From contig CAJTRM010000051.1 of assembly GCA_910578865.1 (NCBI GenBank), positions 1 through 12,409 on the forward strand: a DNA stretch of 12,409 nucleotides. Direction: 5' to 3'. This stretch comes from an uncultured Dorea sp. Its GTDB lineage: Bacteria > Bacillota_A > Clostridia > Lachnospirales > Lachnospiraceae. Below are positions 7,167 through 12,409 of this stretch, one piece after another. Within the stretch, counting starts at the first letter, position 1. Every line of letters begins with the position of its first letter. Under the pieces are notes generated by a model that worked only from the letters and a program-made list of their open reading frames with translations, was not told where the DNA came from and made no database searches. The translations under genes and the position numbers were made by a program.

Positions 7167-8081
7167 TTACTGCCGTGAAATTCCCGATTCCTTTCGGCCA
7201 TTAATGTCAATGACAGCCAGCTCAGGCCTGTTATTTATCCTTGGGAAACCGCTGTGACCGCCCATCCCCCTGGAAACAAAAACTGTACTGGACGACAGGT
7301 CATACATCCCGCCGCTGTATTTGGGAAAGAACCCTGTATCCCCATGATACAGACCGCCGAGCCCGGGTATACGCACAACGCCTCCATGGTAATGTCCGCA
7401 TACACCCAGGTCAATCTCCGTATCTGCCAGCGACTCATAATAAAGCCCCGGATAATGAGATATCAACAATTTAAAATCTTCGCTTTTTTCATATTCTTTT
7501 ATAAACTCCTCACCAAACTCGCTATAGCCCTCCGGGGCTGTAGTAAGTCCTCCGATCAGGAACGGTGTCCTATGTATTGTCACTGCTTCGGCCCGGTTGA
7601 CCAGAACATGTACTCCTTTTTCCTCAAGCTTTTCTTCAAGCGGTATCTCTTTTTCATAGAGCAAATGGTTTTCATGGTTTCCCGGACTGTAATAAACAGG
7701 AGCAATCTCTACCAGCTTCTCACACAAGCTGAGAATGATTCCAAGGTTGTCATCATCTGCATTCACCATATCCCCCGCAATCACGATCAGATCCGGCTTC
7801 AGAATCTCAATCTGCTTTGTCAGTTTCTTATTGCCTGAGCCAAATTCCCGGTTATGCAGATCTGACAAAATTACAAGCCGGGTATTTTCCGCTCCTCTTA
7901 CCTTAGGAGAATATAAATGGTAGAAGGTTGTCTCCAATTCGTTAGAGAGCAGGTGAATCCCGCACAAAGCCAATACAACAATGAGAAATGCCCACAAAAA
8001 TATCCGCTTGCGCGTTCGTTTTCGTACAGGTTGATTCCCGGCAGCACTGCTGTCAGGCTGTTCTTTTCTTCGCTTACGCAT
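7167..8081 (-). CDS. Membrane-anchored metallophosphoesterase (YkuE/YaeI-like)
   Basis: This is a calcineurin-type metal-dependent phosphoesterase of 304 aa. A very basic N-terminus and one membrane helix (about 27-47) anchor the catalytic domain outside the membrane. All five metal-ligand blocks are present: D74-L-H76, G103-D104, G134-N-H-E137, H209, and G229-H230-Y-H232. The family hydrolyses phosphate esters, in some members of lipid-linked substrates; the substrate here is unknown. The start at 8081 is firm: AAGGAGG ends 6 nt before the ATG. It is the first gene of the polysaccharide operon and the first gene facing the invertible promoter, so its expression should depend on switch orientation. 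A role in recycling or editing undecaprenyl-linked intermediates is attractive but inferred from context only. Confidence 0.9.
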   Translation of the reverse strand: MRKRRKEQPDSSAAGNQPVRKRTRKRIFLWAFLIVVLALCGIHLLSNELETTFYHLYSPKVRGAENTRLVILSDLHNREFGSGNKKLTKQIEILKPDLIVIAGDMVNADDDNLGIILSLCEKLVEIAPVYYSPGNHENHLLYEKEIPLEEKLEEKGVHVLVNRAEAVTIHRTPFLIGGLTTAPEGYSEFGEEFIKEYEKSEDFKLLISHYPGLYYESLADTEIDLGVCGHYHGGVVRIPGLGGLYHGDTGFFPKYSGGMYDLSSSTVFVSRGMGGHSGFPRINNRPELAVIDINGRKESGISRQ

Positions 8082-8097
8082 ATCCGTCCTCCTTAAA

Positions 8098-8190
8098 GCA
8101 GCCGCAATTCATCATTTTAGGGGATGTCTGCCTGCGGCTCTGCATAAAACTTGTTGTAATCAATTTGTATACATAAATTACCCATCCCCT
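8098..8190 (-). promoter_or_regulatory. Structured leader upstream of the phosphoesterase gene
   Basis: The untranslated leader can form two competing pairings. AGCCGCA (8139-8133) pairs with TGCGGCT (8106-8100), a 7-bp stem ending just before the Shine-Dalgarno. AGGGGATG (8190-8183) is complementary to CATCCCCT (8126-8119), which lies in the loop of the first stem. Both forming together would make a pseudoknot; otherwise they exclude one another. No known riboswitch class is recognised and there is no U-tract. Confidence 0.3.
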
Positions 8191-8209
8191 TGTCTACTGA
8201 GGGTACTGC
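8185..8209. repeat. Direct repeat, outer copy (25 nt)
   Basis: This stretch, reading CCCCTTGTCTACTGAGGG in its middle, recurs at 8348-8372 with two mismatches. The similarity resumes as TGACTAC after the core-site palindrome here, and after only 8 unrelated bases in the inner copy. It indicates an old local duplication around the switch. Confidence 0.7.
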
Positions 8210-8232
8210 CACAGAATAAACATTCTGTGGTG
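8207..8232. repeat. Third recombinase core-site copy, outside the invertible segment
   Basis: These 26 bp are identical to the centre of the left inverted repeat and in the same orientation, 36 bp away. They include the complete near-palindrome: 9-bp arms CCACAGAAT and ATTCTGTGG around AAAC. If the recombinase needs only the core, this copy could recombine with the right repeat (inversion) or with the left repeat (a 36-bp deletion). Confidence 0.75.
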
Positions 8233-8238
8233 ACTACT

Positions 8239-8275
8239 AAAATGCCACAGAATAAACATTCTGTGGTGCTGGAAA
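8239..8275 (+). repeat. Left inverted repeat of the invertible segment (37 bp)
   Basis: This repeat is a perfect reverse complement of 8552-8588. It contains the 22-bp near-palindrome at 8245-8266 (9-bp arms around the asymmetric spacer AAAC). Two inverted half-sites around a short asymmetric centre is the layout of a tyrosine recombinase crossover site; the asymmetry fixes the outcome as inversion with the oppositely oriented right copy. Confidence 0.9.
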
Positions 8276-8347
8276 GTCTTTGATGCGGGCAGCACTCTGA
8301 ATTTGCAGGATTTCTTCTTCCAGAGACAATTCTTAAATATTTCTATG

Positions 8348-8372
8348 TCCCCTTGTCCACTGAGGGTATTGC
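8348..8372. repeat. Direct repeat, inner copy (25 nt)
   Basis: This copy matches 23 of 25 positions of 8185-8209 and lies inside the invertible segment. Here CTTTCTAT stands where the outer copy has the 22-bp core site, before both continue with TGACTAC. The outer copy therefore may have gained a core site, or the inner one lost it. Confidence 0.7.
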
Positions 8373-8403
8373 TTTCTATTGACTACAGAAATAAATAAGC
8401 ACA

Positions 8404-8444
8404 CAAAAAAGCCTGTACAGCTCCCGAACTGCCAGGCTTTTTTG
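8404..8444. terminator. Bidirectional terminator inside the invertible segment
   Basis: Twelve-nt arms at 8404-8415 and 8433-8444 pair perfectly, with GCCTG/CAGGC at the core flanked by six A on one side and six T on the other. The hairpin is therefore followed by a T-run on either strand. In the present orientation it blocks read-through from the recombinase into the operon. After inversion it sits behind the promoter and still separates the two units. Confidence 0.88.
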
Positions 8445-8499
8445 TAATGCCCTGAATTATTTTAAACGATTACCCTGTGTGTAAAAACACATATTATTA

Positions 8500-8527
8500 T
8501 TGACTTTTTTGCAAAATTATCTATAAT
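8500..8527 (+). promoter_or_regulatory. Invertible sigma-A promoter, pointing right (away from operon)
   Basis: A TTGACT -35 box (8500-8505) and a perfect TATAAT -10 box (8522-8527) are 16 nt apart within a very AT-rich stretch. The predicted start, near 8534, lies before the right inverted repeat. As sequenced, transcription would run through the repeat into the antisense strand of the recombinase gene. No comparably good promoter is seen reading left within the segment. Confidence 0.85.
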
Positions 8528-8551
8528 TTATTCATATAAAGTATATATTTT

Positions 8552-8588
8552 TTTCCAGCACCACAGAATGTTTATTCTGTGGCATTTT
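8552..8588 (-). repeat. Right inverted repeat of the invertible segment (37 bp)
   Basis: This is the perfect reverse complement of the left repeat, with the near-palindromic core at 8561-8582. Its outer edge coincides with the last base of the recombinase stop codon (8588-8590), so switch and recombinase form one compact unit and inversion does not alter the recombinase protein. Confidence 0.9.
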
Positions 8589-9424
8589 TATGTAATGAGC
8601 ATCATCTTATCCAGGATTTTCTCGTGAGTACTTGCACTGGCCGCTACATAGATCCTTGTTGTCTCAATGCAGCTGTGCCCAAGCACATCTGCCAGATGTG
8701 CCAGATTCTTCTCAATTCCGTAGTATAACCTCGCAAACAGATGCCGCAGATTATGAGGAAACACCTTACACGCATCTACCCTGGCATCTGCACACAACCT
8801 TTTCATGTCATGGCACACATTGGAACGATCAAGAGTCCTACCGCTTCTCGTCCTGAAAATATGCCCCCTTGCAATTCCCTGCCGCCTCGCATATGTCAGC
8901 AGCTGCCGTCTCAACTCCTTCCTCAGGATAACCGTCCGGCTCTTGCCCTTGAGGTGAATCTGAGCCCGTCCGGTTTTCGCCGCCTCCACAGTAATATAGG
9001 AAAGCTCGCTGATCCGGATACCTGTACTGCCAAGCGTCAGCAACAGCATGTACAGCCGTTCATCCCCCCGACAGCGCGCCGCCTCAAGGAGCCGTCGGTA
9101 TTCCTCCTTAGACAGTTCCCTTCTCTCCTCAAGAAATGCCTGCCGCTGCACTCTAAGAAGCTTAAGTTTCATCTCCGAAAGCCCGCAAAATTCCAGGCAG
9201 GCGTTGATGGCTGAAAGATTTCCGTTTATCGTCTGTACCTTGTACATTCCCATAAGCTCATCCCGGTACTCCAGAAGAAACTTTTTTGTAAGCTCCTTGC
9301 CGGACAGTGCTCTTATCATACGCTCCACATAAAAGACATACTTTACTATCGTGGCCTGCGCCTTCTCACTCTCCTGCAGGCTGCGCCTGAACAATGATAC
9401 TGTACTTTTTGTAATGATACTCAT
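8588..9424 (-). CDS. Tyrosine recombinase (DNA invertase of the adjoining switch)
   Basis: This complete 278-aa phage-integrase-family recombinase cuts and rejoins DNA through a covalent phosphotyrosine. An N-terminal SAM-like core-binding domain (about 5-95) precedes the catalytic domain (about 100-275). All catalytic residues are present: R137 in TGIRISEL, K159 in the LKGK hairpin, H224 and R227 in PHNLRH, H250 in LGHS, and the nucleophile Y259 in TRIYV. The start is firm, with AAGGAGGA ending 6 nt before the ATG. The size matches XerC/D-like and Bacteroides/Clostridia invertases rather than large ICE integrases. Its 3' end touches the right inverted repeat, and no other recombinase or att-like site is seen, so the adjacent segment is its probable target. 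The promoter in the OFF orientation runs antisense through this gene, which may lower its expression. Confidence 0.95.
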   Translation of the reverse strand: MSIITKSTVSLFRRSLQESEKAQATIVKYVFYVERMIRALSGKELTKKFLLEYRDELMGMYKVQTINGNLSAINACLEFCGLSEMKLKLLRVQRQAFLEERRELSKEEYRRLLEAARCRGDERLYMLLLTLGSTGIRISELSYITVEAAKTGRAQIHLKGKSRTVILRKELRRQLLTYARRQGIARGHIFRTRSGRTLDRSNVCHDMKRLCADARVDACKVFPHNLRHLFARLYYGIEKNLAHLADVLGHSCIETTRIYVAASASTHEKILDKMMLIT

Positions 9425-9665
9425 CTGATATCCTCCTTGTACTGAATACTGTTTCTCTTAACATTCTAGCGGAATACCGATGAAAAATTTTTTCCAATTT
9501 TTTCCATATAATGTTAAAGGCACAGAAAGACTTGAAGCTTTGAACGTTGTTCAGTACAATGCACTTGATGAGTATTCTTCAATTTCTTGTGTTTGTATTC
9601 AGCAGGTGAAATCGTATCTGCATTTTTCTAATTGCAGGGAATGAGGTTTACAATGAAAAGAATAG
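9425..9665. other. Upstream region of the recombinase, no gene recognised
   Basis: Apart from the recombinase ribosome binding site (9431-9438) I see no coding region with recognisable homology. A TAGAAT (9468-9463, minus strand) could be a -10 box for the recombinase, but no -35 lies at a suitable distance. A TATAAT at 9507-9512 on the plus strand also lacks a partner. The missing start of the decayed DUF5131 gene may once have lain here. Confidence 0.4.
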
Positions 9666-9976
9666 ATTGAAGATGCCGATGAATGGCGTTCTGAATGTTG
9701 GCAGATGATGCGGGAGCGTTCTGATCTGCACTTTCTTTTTTTGACAAAGCGTATAGAACGCTTTATGGAATGTATTCCAGAGGACTGGAACAATGGATAT
9801 GATAATGTTACGGTTGGCTGTACGGTAGAGAATCAGGACAAAGCTGATCATGTTGAATTAGTCGTAGCCGGCGGCGAATCAGACAGAAACGGAAAAGTTA
9901 TACTCTGTCTGTTCGTGACTTAGACAGCCAGGCCCAAAAAGCAAAAATGTCTAAGGAACGCAGATCCAGGACCTGA
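9666..9976 (+). pseudogene. Decayed DUF5131 (phage Gp37-like) gene
   Basis: Three conserved blocks of this family survive in order on the plus strand. The first is IEDADEWRSECW continuing to RERSDLHFLFLTKRIERF and TVGCTVENQDKAD. It jumps directly to HVELVVAGGESDRN, missing the middle section normally between them. After a further deletion and a 1-nt loss near 9897 the C-terminal block YTLSVRDLDSQAQKAK follows in another frame, ending at TGA 9974-9976. The N-terminal third, with the cysteine motif typical of the family, is absent. An internal open frame (9705-9923) remains but cannot encode a complete protein. The family is common on phages and integrative elements; its function is not established. 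It converges with the DUF2971 gene. Confidence 0.75.
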
Positions 9977-9991
9977 ATTTTCAAACACGCT

Positions 9992-10813
9992 CTAGGACGT
10001 CGGTTTCCGCAACGGGCAGTCCGACATGCTGATCCTGCCCTTCAACGCATTCATGCCGCAGTCCGCCACATAATCCTGAAGAATCGGAATGGATTGGGAA
10101 GATGCCGGTCCGATAATGACCTCTCCGATCAGTTCTGACATATGAAGCCCCAGCCTGCCGCACATCCTGTTCAGATCAAGAGGGTAATACTTCTTTATCC
10201 GTCCTGCCGATACATGATATCTTGGTTCGACTGCAAATTCATTTAATAAAAACGGGGAAATAACAAGCCTGCGTTCTTTTTCTCTCGCAAAGGAAGGATG
10301 CTTAAAGGCTGCTGACTGAATCCATGCATCATCCATGAGCCCCCTCAGCTCCTGCTGCATTTCGGAAGGTTCCTTCTCTTCCGTCATCAATCGGTAAAAC
10401 TCTTCCACAAGCCGATGTTCCCTCATATCCTTCTTATAATACACGGTCTGCAGTGACACGGCCCCGCCTGTCATTTTCTGCATCAGATTTTCATGGAAAG
10501 CAATGCAGACCCCCTGTCCCAGATGCCCGTATCTCTCCCACTGTGCAGCATCATCCCTGTGTTTAGAAAAGCAGGCCGCATACGCCGAATAGCGGAATTC
10601 TTCTTCCAGCTCCCTGCGGAAAAATCCTTCAATCACACGGCTTTTCTCATCCTCTCCCACTGAAACTAACCGTTCCACAACGGCCCGGCAGATCCCGTTC
10701 ATAAAAAACCTCATCTCAGAGGCGTCATTCATATTCAGAATATTATTCAATCTCAGCTCCGCACAGCGGACAATTCCGTCAAAAGCCGCAAAATCAGTAT
10801 AATGGTACAGCAT
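9992..10813 (-). CDS. DUF2971 family protein
   Basis: This 273-aa soluble protein of unknown function shows the DUF2971 pattern: LYHYT at the very N-terminus, a LRLNN...NMNDASE block (21-33), CFS (81-83), a W-x2-YG...G-x-CIAF block (92-106), a region of KHPSFAREKERRLV type (171-184), and IIGP (233-236). The start is firm, with GGAGGT 7 nt before the ATG. The early HYT and later serine and glutamate blocks are reminiscent of ADP-ribosyltransferase-like folds, but I cannot demonstrate that. It lies 83 nt downstream of the Fic gene on the same strand and is probably co-transcribed. Family members are often found in accessory or defence-like DNA, as here. No membrane helix or signal peptide is visible. 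Confidence 0.75.
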   Translation of the reverse strand: MLYHYTDFAAFDGIVRCAELRLNNILNMNDASEMRFFMNGICRAVVERLVSVGEDEKSRVIEGFFRRELEEEFRYSAYAACFSKHRDDAAQWERYGHLGQGVCIAFHENLMQKMTGGAVSLQTVYYKKDMREHRLVEEFYRLMTEEKEPSEMQQELRGLMDDAWIQSAAFKHPSFAREKERRLVISPFLLNEFAVEPRYHVSAGRIKKYYPLDLNRMCGRLGLHMSELIGEVIIGPASSQSIPILQDYVADCGMNALKGRISMSDCPLRKPTS

Positions 10814-10896
10814 AGTTTTACCTCCGTGACTCTTTGGCGTTCATATATCTTTTTACCTGTGAAAGCAGACAAAAAACTTATGGCCTTAATGTCATT

Positions 10897-11829
10897 TTAC
10901 TCTGAAATGCCTGCCGAATCAACCCGGATATCGAACATGGACATCAGTTTTCTGAAGGTGTCTTGTCCATCCAGACAAATGTCTGTCAGATAGCCTTTCT
11001 CACACTCCCATTCAGAGAGTCCCCGGTAATAATACATTTTTTTGACATCTTCAATGATAAACGGAATAAGCCCGAAACGCAGGCACTCTTTTAAAGCGAT
11101 CAGCCTGCCGACTCTGCCGTTGCCATCCTGGAATGGATGAATGCGTTCAAACGCGTAATGGAAGCCAATGATGTCGTTAATCGTGACAGCAGTTTTTGCT
11201 TCATATTCCGCAAGCAAAGCTTTTATGCGTGGAGCAACCTCTTTCGGCTTCGCGGTTTCACGGCCGCCGACCATATTGGCTCTTTTCTTGTAATCCCCGA
11301 CAGCAAACCATGCAAGCGTGGAATCCTTTGTGCTTTGCTTCAAAATGCGGTGCAGTTCTTTGATGATATCCTCGGTAAGCGGTTCTTCCGCCATATCGAT
11401 GCAAAAGTCAATGGCCCGAAAATGATTGACAGTTTCGATAATATCATCAACAGGGATACCTTCTCCGATGTCTATTGTGTTTGTCTCAAAAATCAGCCTG
11501 GTCTGATCTTCACTAAGTTTGCTGCCCTCTATGTGATTGGAATTATAGGTCATCCGTACTTGAAGTTCATGGTACAGGCCTCCGGGCATACGGATGTCTT
11601 TCTCATCCCTGAGCATTTGAAGCAAACTGTTATCCGAAATGGCCCTGCACAGTTCATCTGTAGAACAACTAAAAAAAGCAGCCATTTTTTCAAGAACATA
11701 ATCGGCGATTTTCTCTCTCCGTCCGATTTTTGCCACGGTGCGGGAGGAAATACCAAGTTCCTTAGCCAGTGCAGTTTTCGTCAGACCTTTTTCATTCAGT
11801 TTTTGCAGCAGACCGGAATATGAAATCAT
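10897..11829 (-). CDS. XRE-Fic protein (adenylyltransferase with self-inhibitory motif)
   Basis: This 310-aa protein has an N-terminal helix-turn-helix (about 12-50) and a C-terminal Fic domain. Fic enzymes usually transfer AMP from ATP to hydroxyl side chains of target proteins. The catalytic motif HPFQDGNGRVGR (231-242) is complete, including the histidine and the phosphate-binding loop. The inhibitory motif (S/T)xxxE(G/N) occurs as SNHIEG (97-102), N-terminal to the Fic core, which defines a class II, self-inhibited Fic; no separate antitoxin is needed. The ATG at 11829 follows AAGGTG by 6 nt and gives the typical MISY start of this HTH type; an in-frame GTG at 11838 is an alternative. The promoter lies within an inverted repeat, suggesting autoregulation by its HTH. 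Targets are unknown. Confidence 0.93.
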   Translation of the reverse strand: MISYSGLLQKLNEKGLTKTALAKELGISSRTVAKIGRREKIADYVLEKMAAFFSCSTDELCRAISDNSLLQMLRDEKDIRMPGGLYHELQVRMTYNSNHIEGSKLSEDQTRLIFETNTIDIGEGIPVDDIIETVNHFRAIDFCIDMAEEPLTEDIIKELHRILKQSTKDSTLAWFAVGDYKKRANMVGGRETAKPKEVAPRIKALLAEYEAKTAVTINDIIGFHYAFERIHPFQDGNGRVGRLIALKECLRFGLIPFIIEDVKKMYYYRGLSEWECEKGYLTDICLDGQDTFRKLMSMFDIRVDSAGISE

Positions 11830-11844
11830 AGTATTCACCTTCTT

Positions 11845-11883
11845 CCTTTACTTATTATACCTTAAAAACACAAAAAGTAAAGG
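11845..11883. promoter_or_regulatory. Inverted-repeat operator around the Fic promoter
   Basis: Perfect 9-bp arms CCTTTACTT (11845-11853) and AAGTAAAGG (11875-11883) are separated by 21 nt, about three turns centre to centre. One arm overlaps the -35 box and the other lies just downstream of the -10 box. The natural candidate ligand is the HTH domain of the Fic protein itself. Confidence 0.55.
11854..11881 (-). promoter_or_regulatory. Sigma-A promoter of the Fic-DUF2971 pair
   Basis: On the minus strand, a -35 box TTTACT (11881-11876) and a perfect TATAAT -10 box (11859-11854) have a 16-nt spacer. The -10 ends 24 nt before the Fic ATG. No other promoter is needed for the downstream DUF2971 gene, although a weak one in the 83-nt gap cannot be excluded. 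Confidence 0.75.
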
Positions 11884-11941
11884 TTTTATTGTGGATATGT
11901 ACTCTATAACAGCGAATAGTCTGGTTTTCTCCCCATCCGGC

Positions 11942-12143
11942 TTAACCTATGATACACAAATCAGATTCCAATTCACCCCGGTGCAGTTTCATAACTACAT
12001 CGGCCTGTTTTACAAGATTGCCAGAATGCGTTACGGCTGTCCATCGCCATGTCTAAAATCTTTCTTTTCTTATCTACCATGCCTGCCTATAGTTGCAAGG
12101 CGCGATCTACTGCCTTCCGCACTTTACGGTTACTTTTATAATT
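11942..12143 (-). pseudogene. Probable remnant of an ABC-transporter ATPase C-terminus
   Basis: In one minus-strand frame (12052-11942) the peptide TAVTHSGNLVKQADVVMK, then LHRGELESD, matches the end of MacB-type ABC ATPases (the VTH switch region, ADVV, L-x-RG). Just upstream, in another frame, SNRKVRKAVDRAL and MDSRN resemble the helix after the signature motif and the D-loop. Stops and frame changes separate the pieces, so nothing functional is encoded. The similarity is short and judged by eye. The rest of 11884-12148 shows no other recognisable gene. Confidence 0.35.
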
Positions 12144-12148
12144 CATAG

Positions 12149-12177
12149 GGGGCGGCAACTCATTAGGCTGCCGCCCC
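12149..12177. terminator. GC-rich hairpin, possible terminator
   Basis: Perfect 9-bp arms GGGGCGGCA (12149-12157) and TGCCGCCCC (12169-12177) enclose an 11-nt loop. The hairpin lies about 30 nt after the stop of the partial gene at the right edge, as expected for its terminator. No T-run follows on either strand, so efficiency is uncertain. Confidence 0.5.
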
Positions 12178-12207
12178 TTGACTACCTACCAATGAAAATC
12201 ATGTTTT

Positions 12208-12409
12208 CTATCTATTGGTAAAACTCTTTGCCCAAATAGCTATAACGATTGCAGTTGCAATTAAAAGTTCTGCAAAGATTACAGGTTTTCCCCATACTTC
12301 CCATTCTAAAGAGAAGTAGAAATATTTCCCGACAAAAAACGCAGCAAAGAATACTAAACCTGAATTATTCACGGAACAGTATTTGAACTGATAACTGTAC
12401 CATGAATCT
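12208..12409 (-). CDS. Partial membrane protein gene, 3' end only
   Basis: A frame open from the window edge to TAG (12210-12208) encodes the last 66 residues of a protein whose start lies outside the window. It contains two hydrophobic segments, around GLVFFAAFFVGKYFYF and around ELLIATAIVIAIWA, and ends in a short polar tail. This suggests the final two membrane helices of a small integral membrane protein. I do not recognise the family. The hairpin at 12149-12177 follows. AT-rich codon use differs from the polysaccharide operon and fits accessory DNA. Confidence 0.55.
   Translation of the reverse strand, partial: DSWYSYQFKYCSVNNSGLVFFAAFFVGKYFYFSLEWEVWGKPVIFAELLIATAIVIAIWAKSFTNR

Larger units (their letters stand above)
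8239..8588. other. Invertible promoter segment (phase-variation switch), OFF orientation
   Basis: Perfect 37-bp inverted repeats enclose 276 bp holding a strong outward-facing promoter and a bidirectional terminator, and a tyrosine recombinase gene directly abuts the right repeat. This is the established architecture of invertible promoter switches, such as E. coli fimS, the Bacteroides capsule promoters and the C. difficile RecV-controlled switches. In this sequence the promoter reads to the right, away from the operon starting at 8081, so the operon should be silent. After inversion the -35 and -10 boxes would fall near 8327 and 8305 reading left, about 210 nt upstream of the phosphoesterase, with the terminator behind the promoter. 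Flipping has not been observed here; it is inferred from structure. Confidence 0.88.

Noticed and set aside
8379..8384. TTGACT inside the invertible segment as a second -35 box.
   Set aside because: No TATAAT-like hexamer lies 15-19 nt downstream, and the terminator starts within 20 nt.
8207..8582. Three copies of a short palindrome could suggest a CRISPR-like or REP array.
   Set aside because: Spacing is irregular (36 bp and about 300 bp), one copy is inverted, and the flanks form a perfect inverted pair next to a tyrosine recombinase, so an invertible switch explains them better.
9463..9512. TAGAAT and TATAAT hexamers upstream of the recombinase as promoters.
   Set aside because: Neither has an acceptable -35 box at 15-19 nt; not reported as promoters.
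8588..9976. Recombinase as the integrase of an integrative element with att sites.
   Set aside because: The repeats found are inverted rather than direct at distant ends, no tRNA is present, and no conjugation or phage genes except one decayed fragment are seen.
11738..12148. Plus-strand open frame of 136 codons.
   Set aside because: It overlaps the start and promoter of the Fic gene on the other strand, has no ribosome binding site, and its composition resembles noncoding reverse complement.

Overview
The gene content and codon choice suggest a gut-type Firmicute of class Clostridia, most likely a Lachnospiraceae member. The evidence is moderate GC with AT-rich intergenic DNA, AAGGAGG-type ribosome binding sites, a split two-subunit transketolase, Wzz-like chain-length proteins, and a Lachnospiraceae-style undecaprenyl-phosphate sugar transferase. 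Nearly all genes lie on the minus strand, so the window is described from right to left.

The right end (about 9,430-12,409) is accessory DNA. It holds the 3' end of an unidentified membrane protein gene cut by the window edge, a GC-rich hairpin, a probable decayed ABC-transporter ATPase tail, and an XRE-Fic AMP-transferase. The promoter of the Fic gene sits inside a perfect 9-bp inverted repeat. A DUF2971-family protein follows on the same strand, then a decayed plus-strand DUF5131 (phage Gp37-like) gene with deletions and a frameshift.

The centre (8,082-9,424) is the most striking part. A complete tyrosine recombinase adjoins a 350-bp segment bounded by perfect 37-bp inverted repeats. Each repeat contains a 22-bp near-palindrome that looks like a recombinase core site. 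Inside the segment are a strong sigma-A promoter (TTGACT-N16-TATAAT) and a bidirectional terminator. As sequenced, the promoter points away from the polysaccharide operon and runs antisense into the recombinase gene, so the locus appears captured in the OFF state. Inversion would aim the promoter at the operon and leave the terminator behind it as an insulator. A third copy of the core site lies outside the segment, on the operon side.

The operon under this switch (8,081 to 3,255) encodes a membrane-anchored metallophosphoesterase, two paralogous Wzz-like membrane proteins (the second fused to a catalytically dead GGDEF domain), and the remains of glycosylation genes. The start of an Alg14/PssD-like gene is joined out of frame to the last third of a sugar transferase, as expected from a deletion of the intervening DNA. 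A strong hairpin terminator closes the operon.

The left end (50-3,051) is an apparent three-gene carbohydrate operon with its own promoter: a zinc-dependent medium-chain dehydrogenase followed by the N- and C-terminal subunits of a split transketolase.
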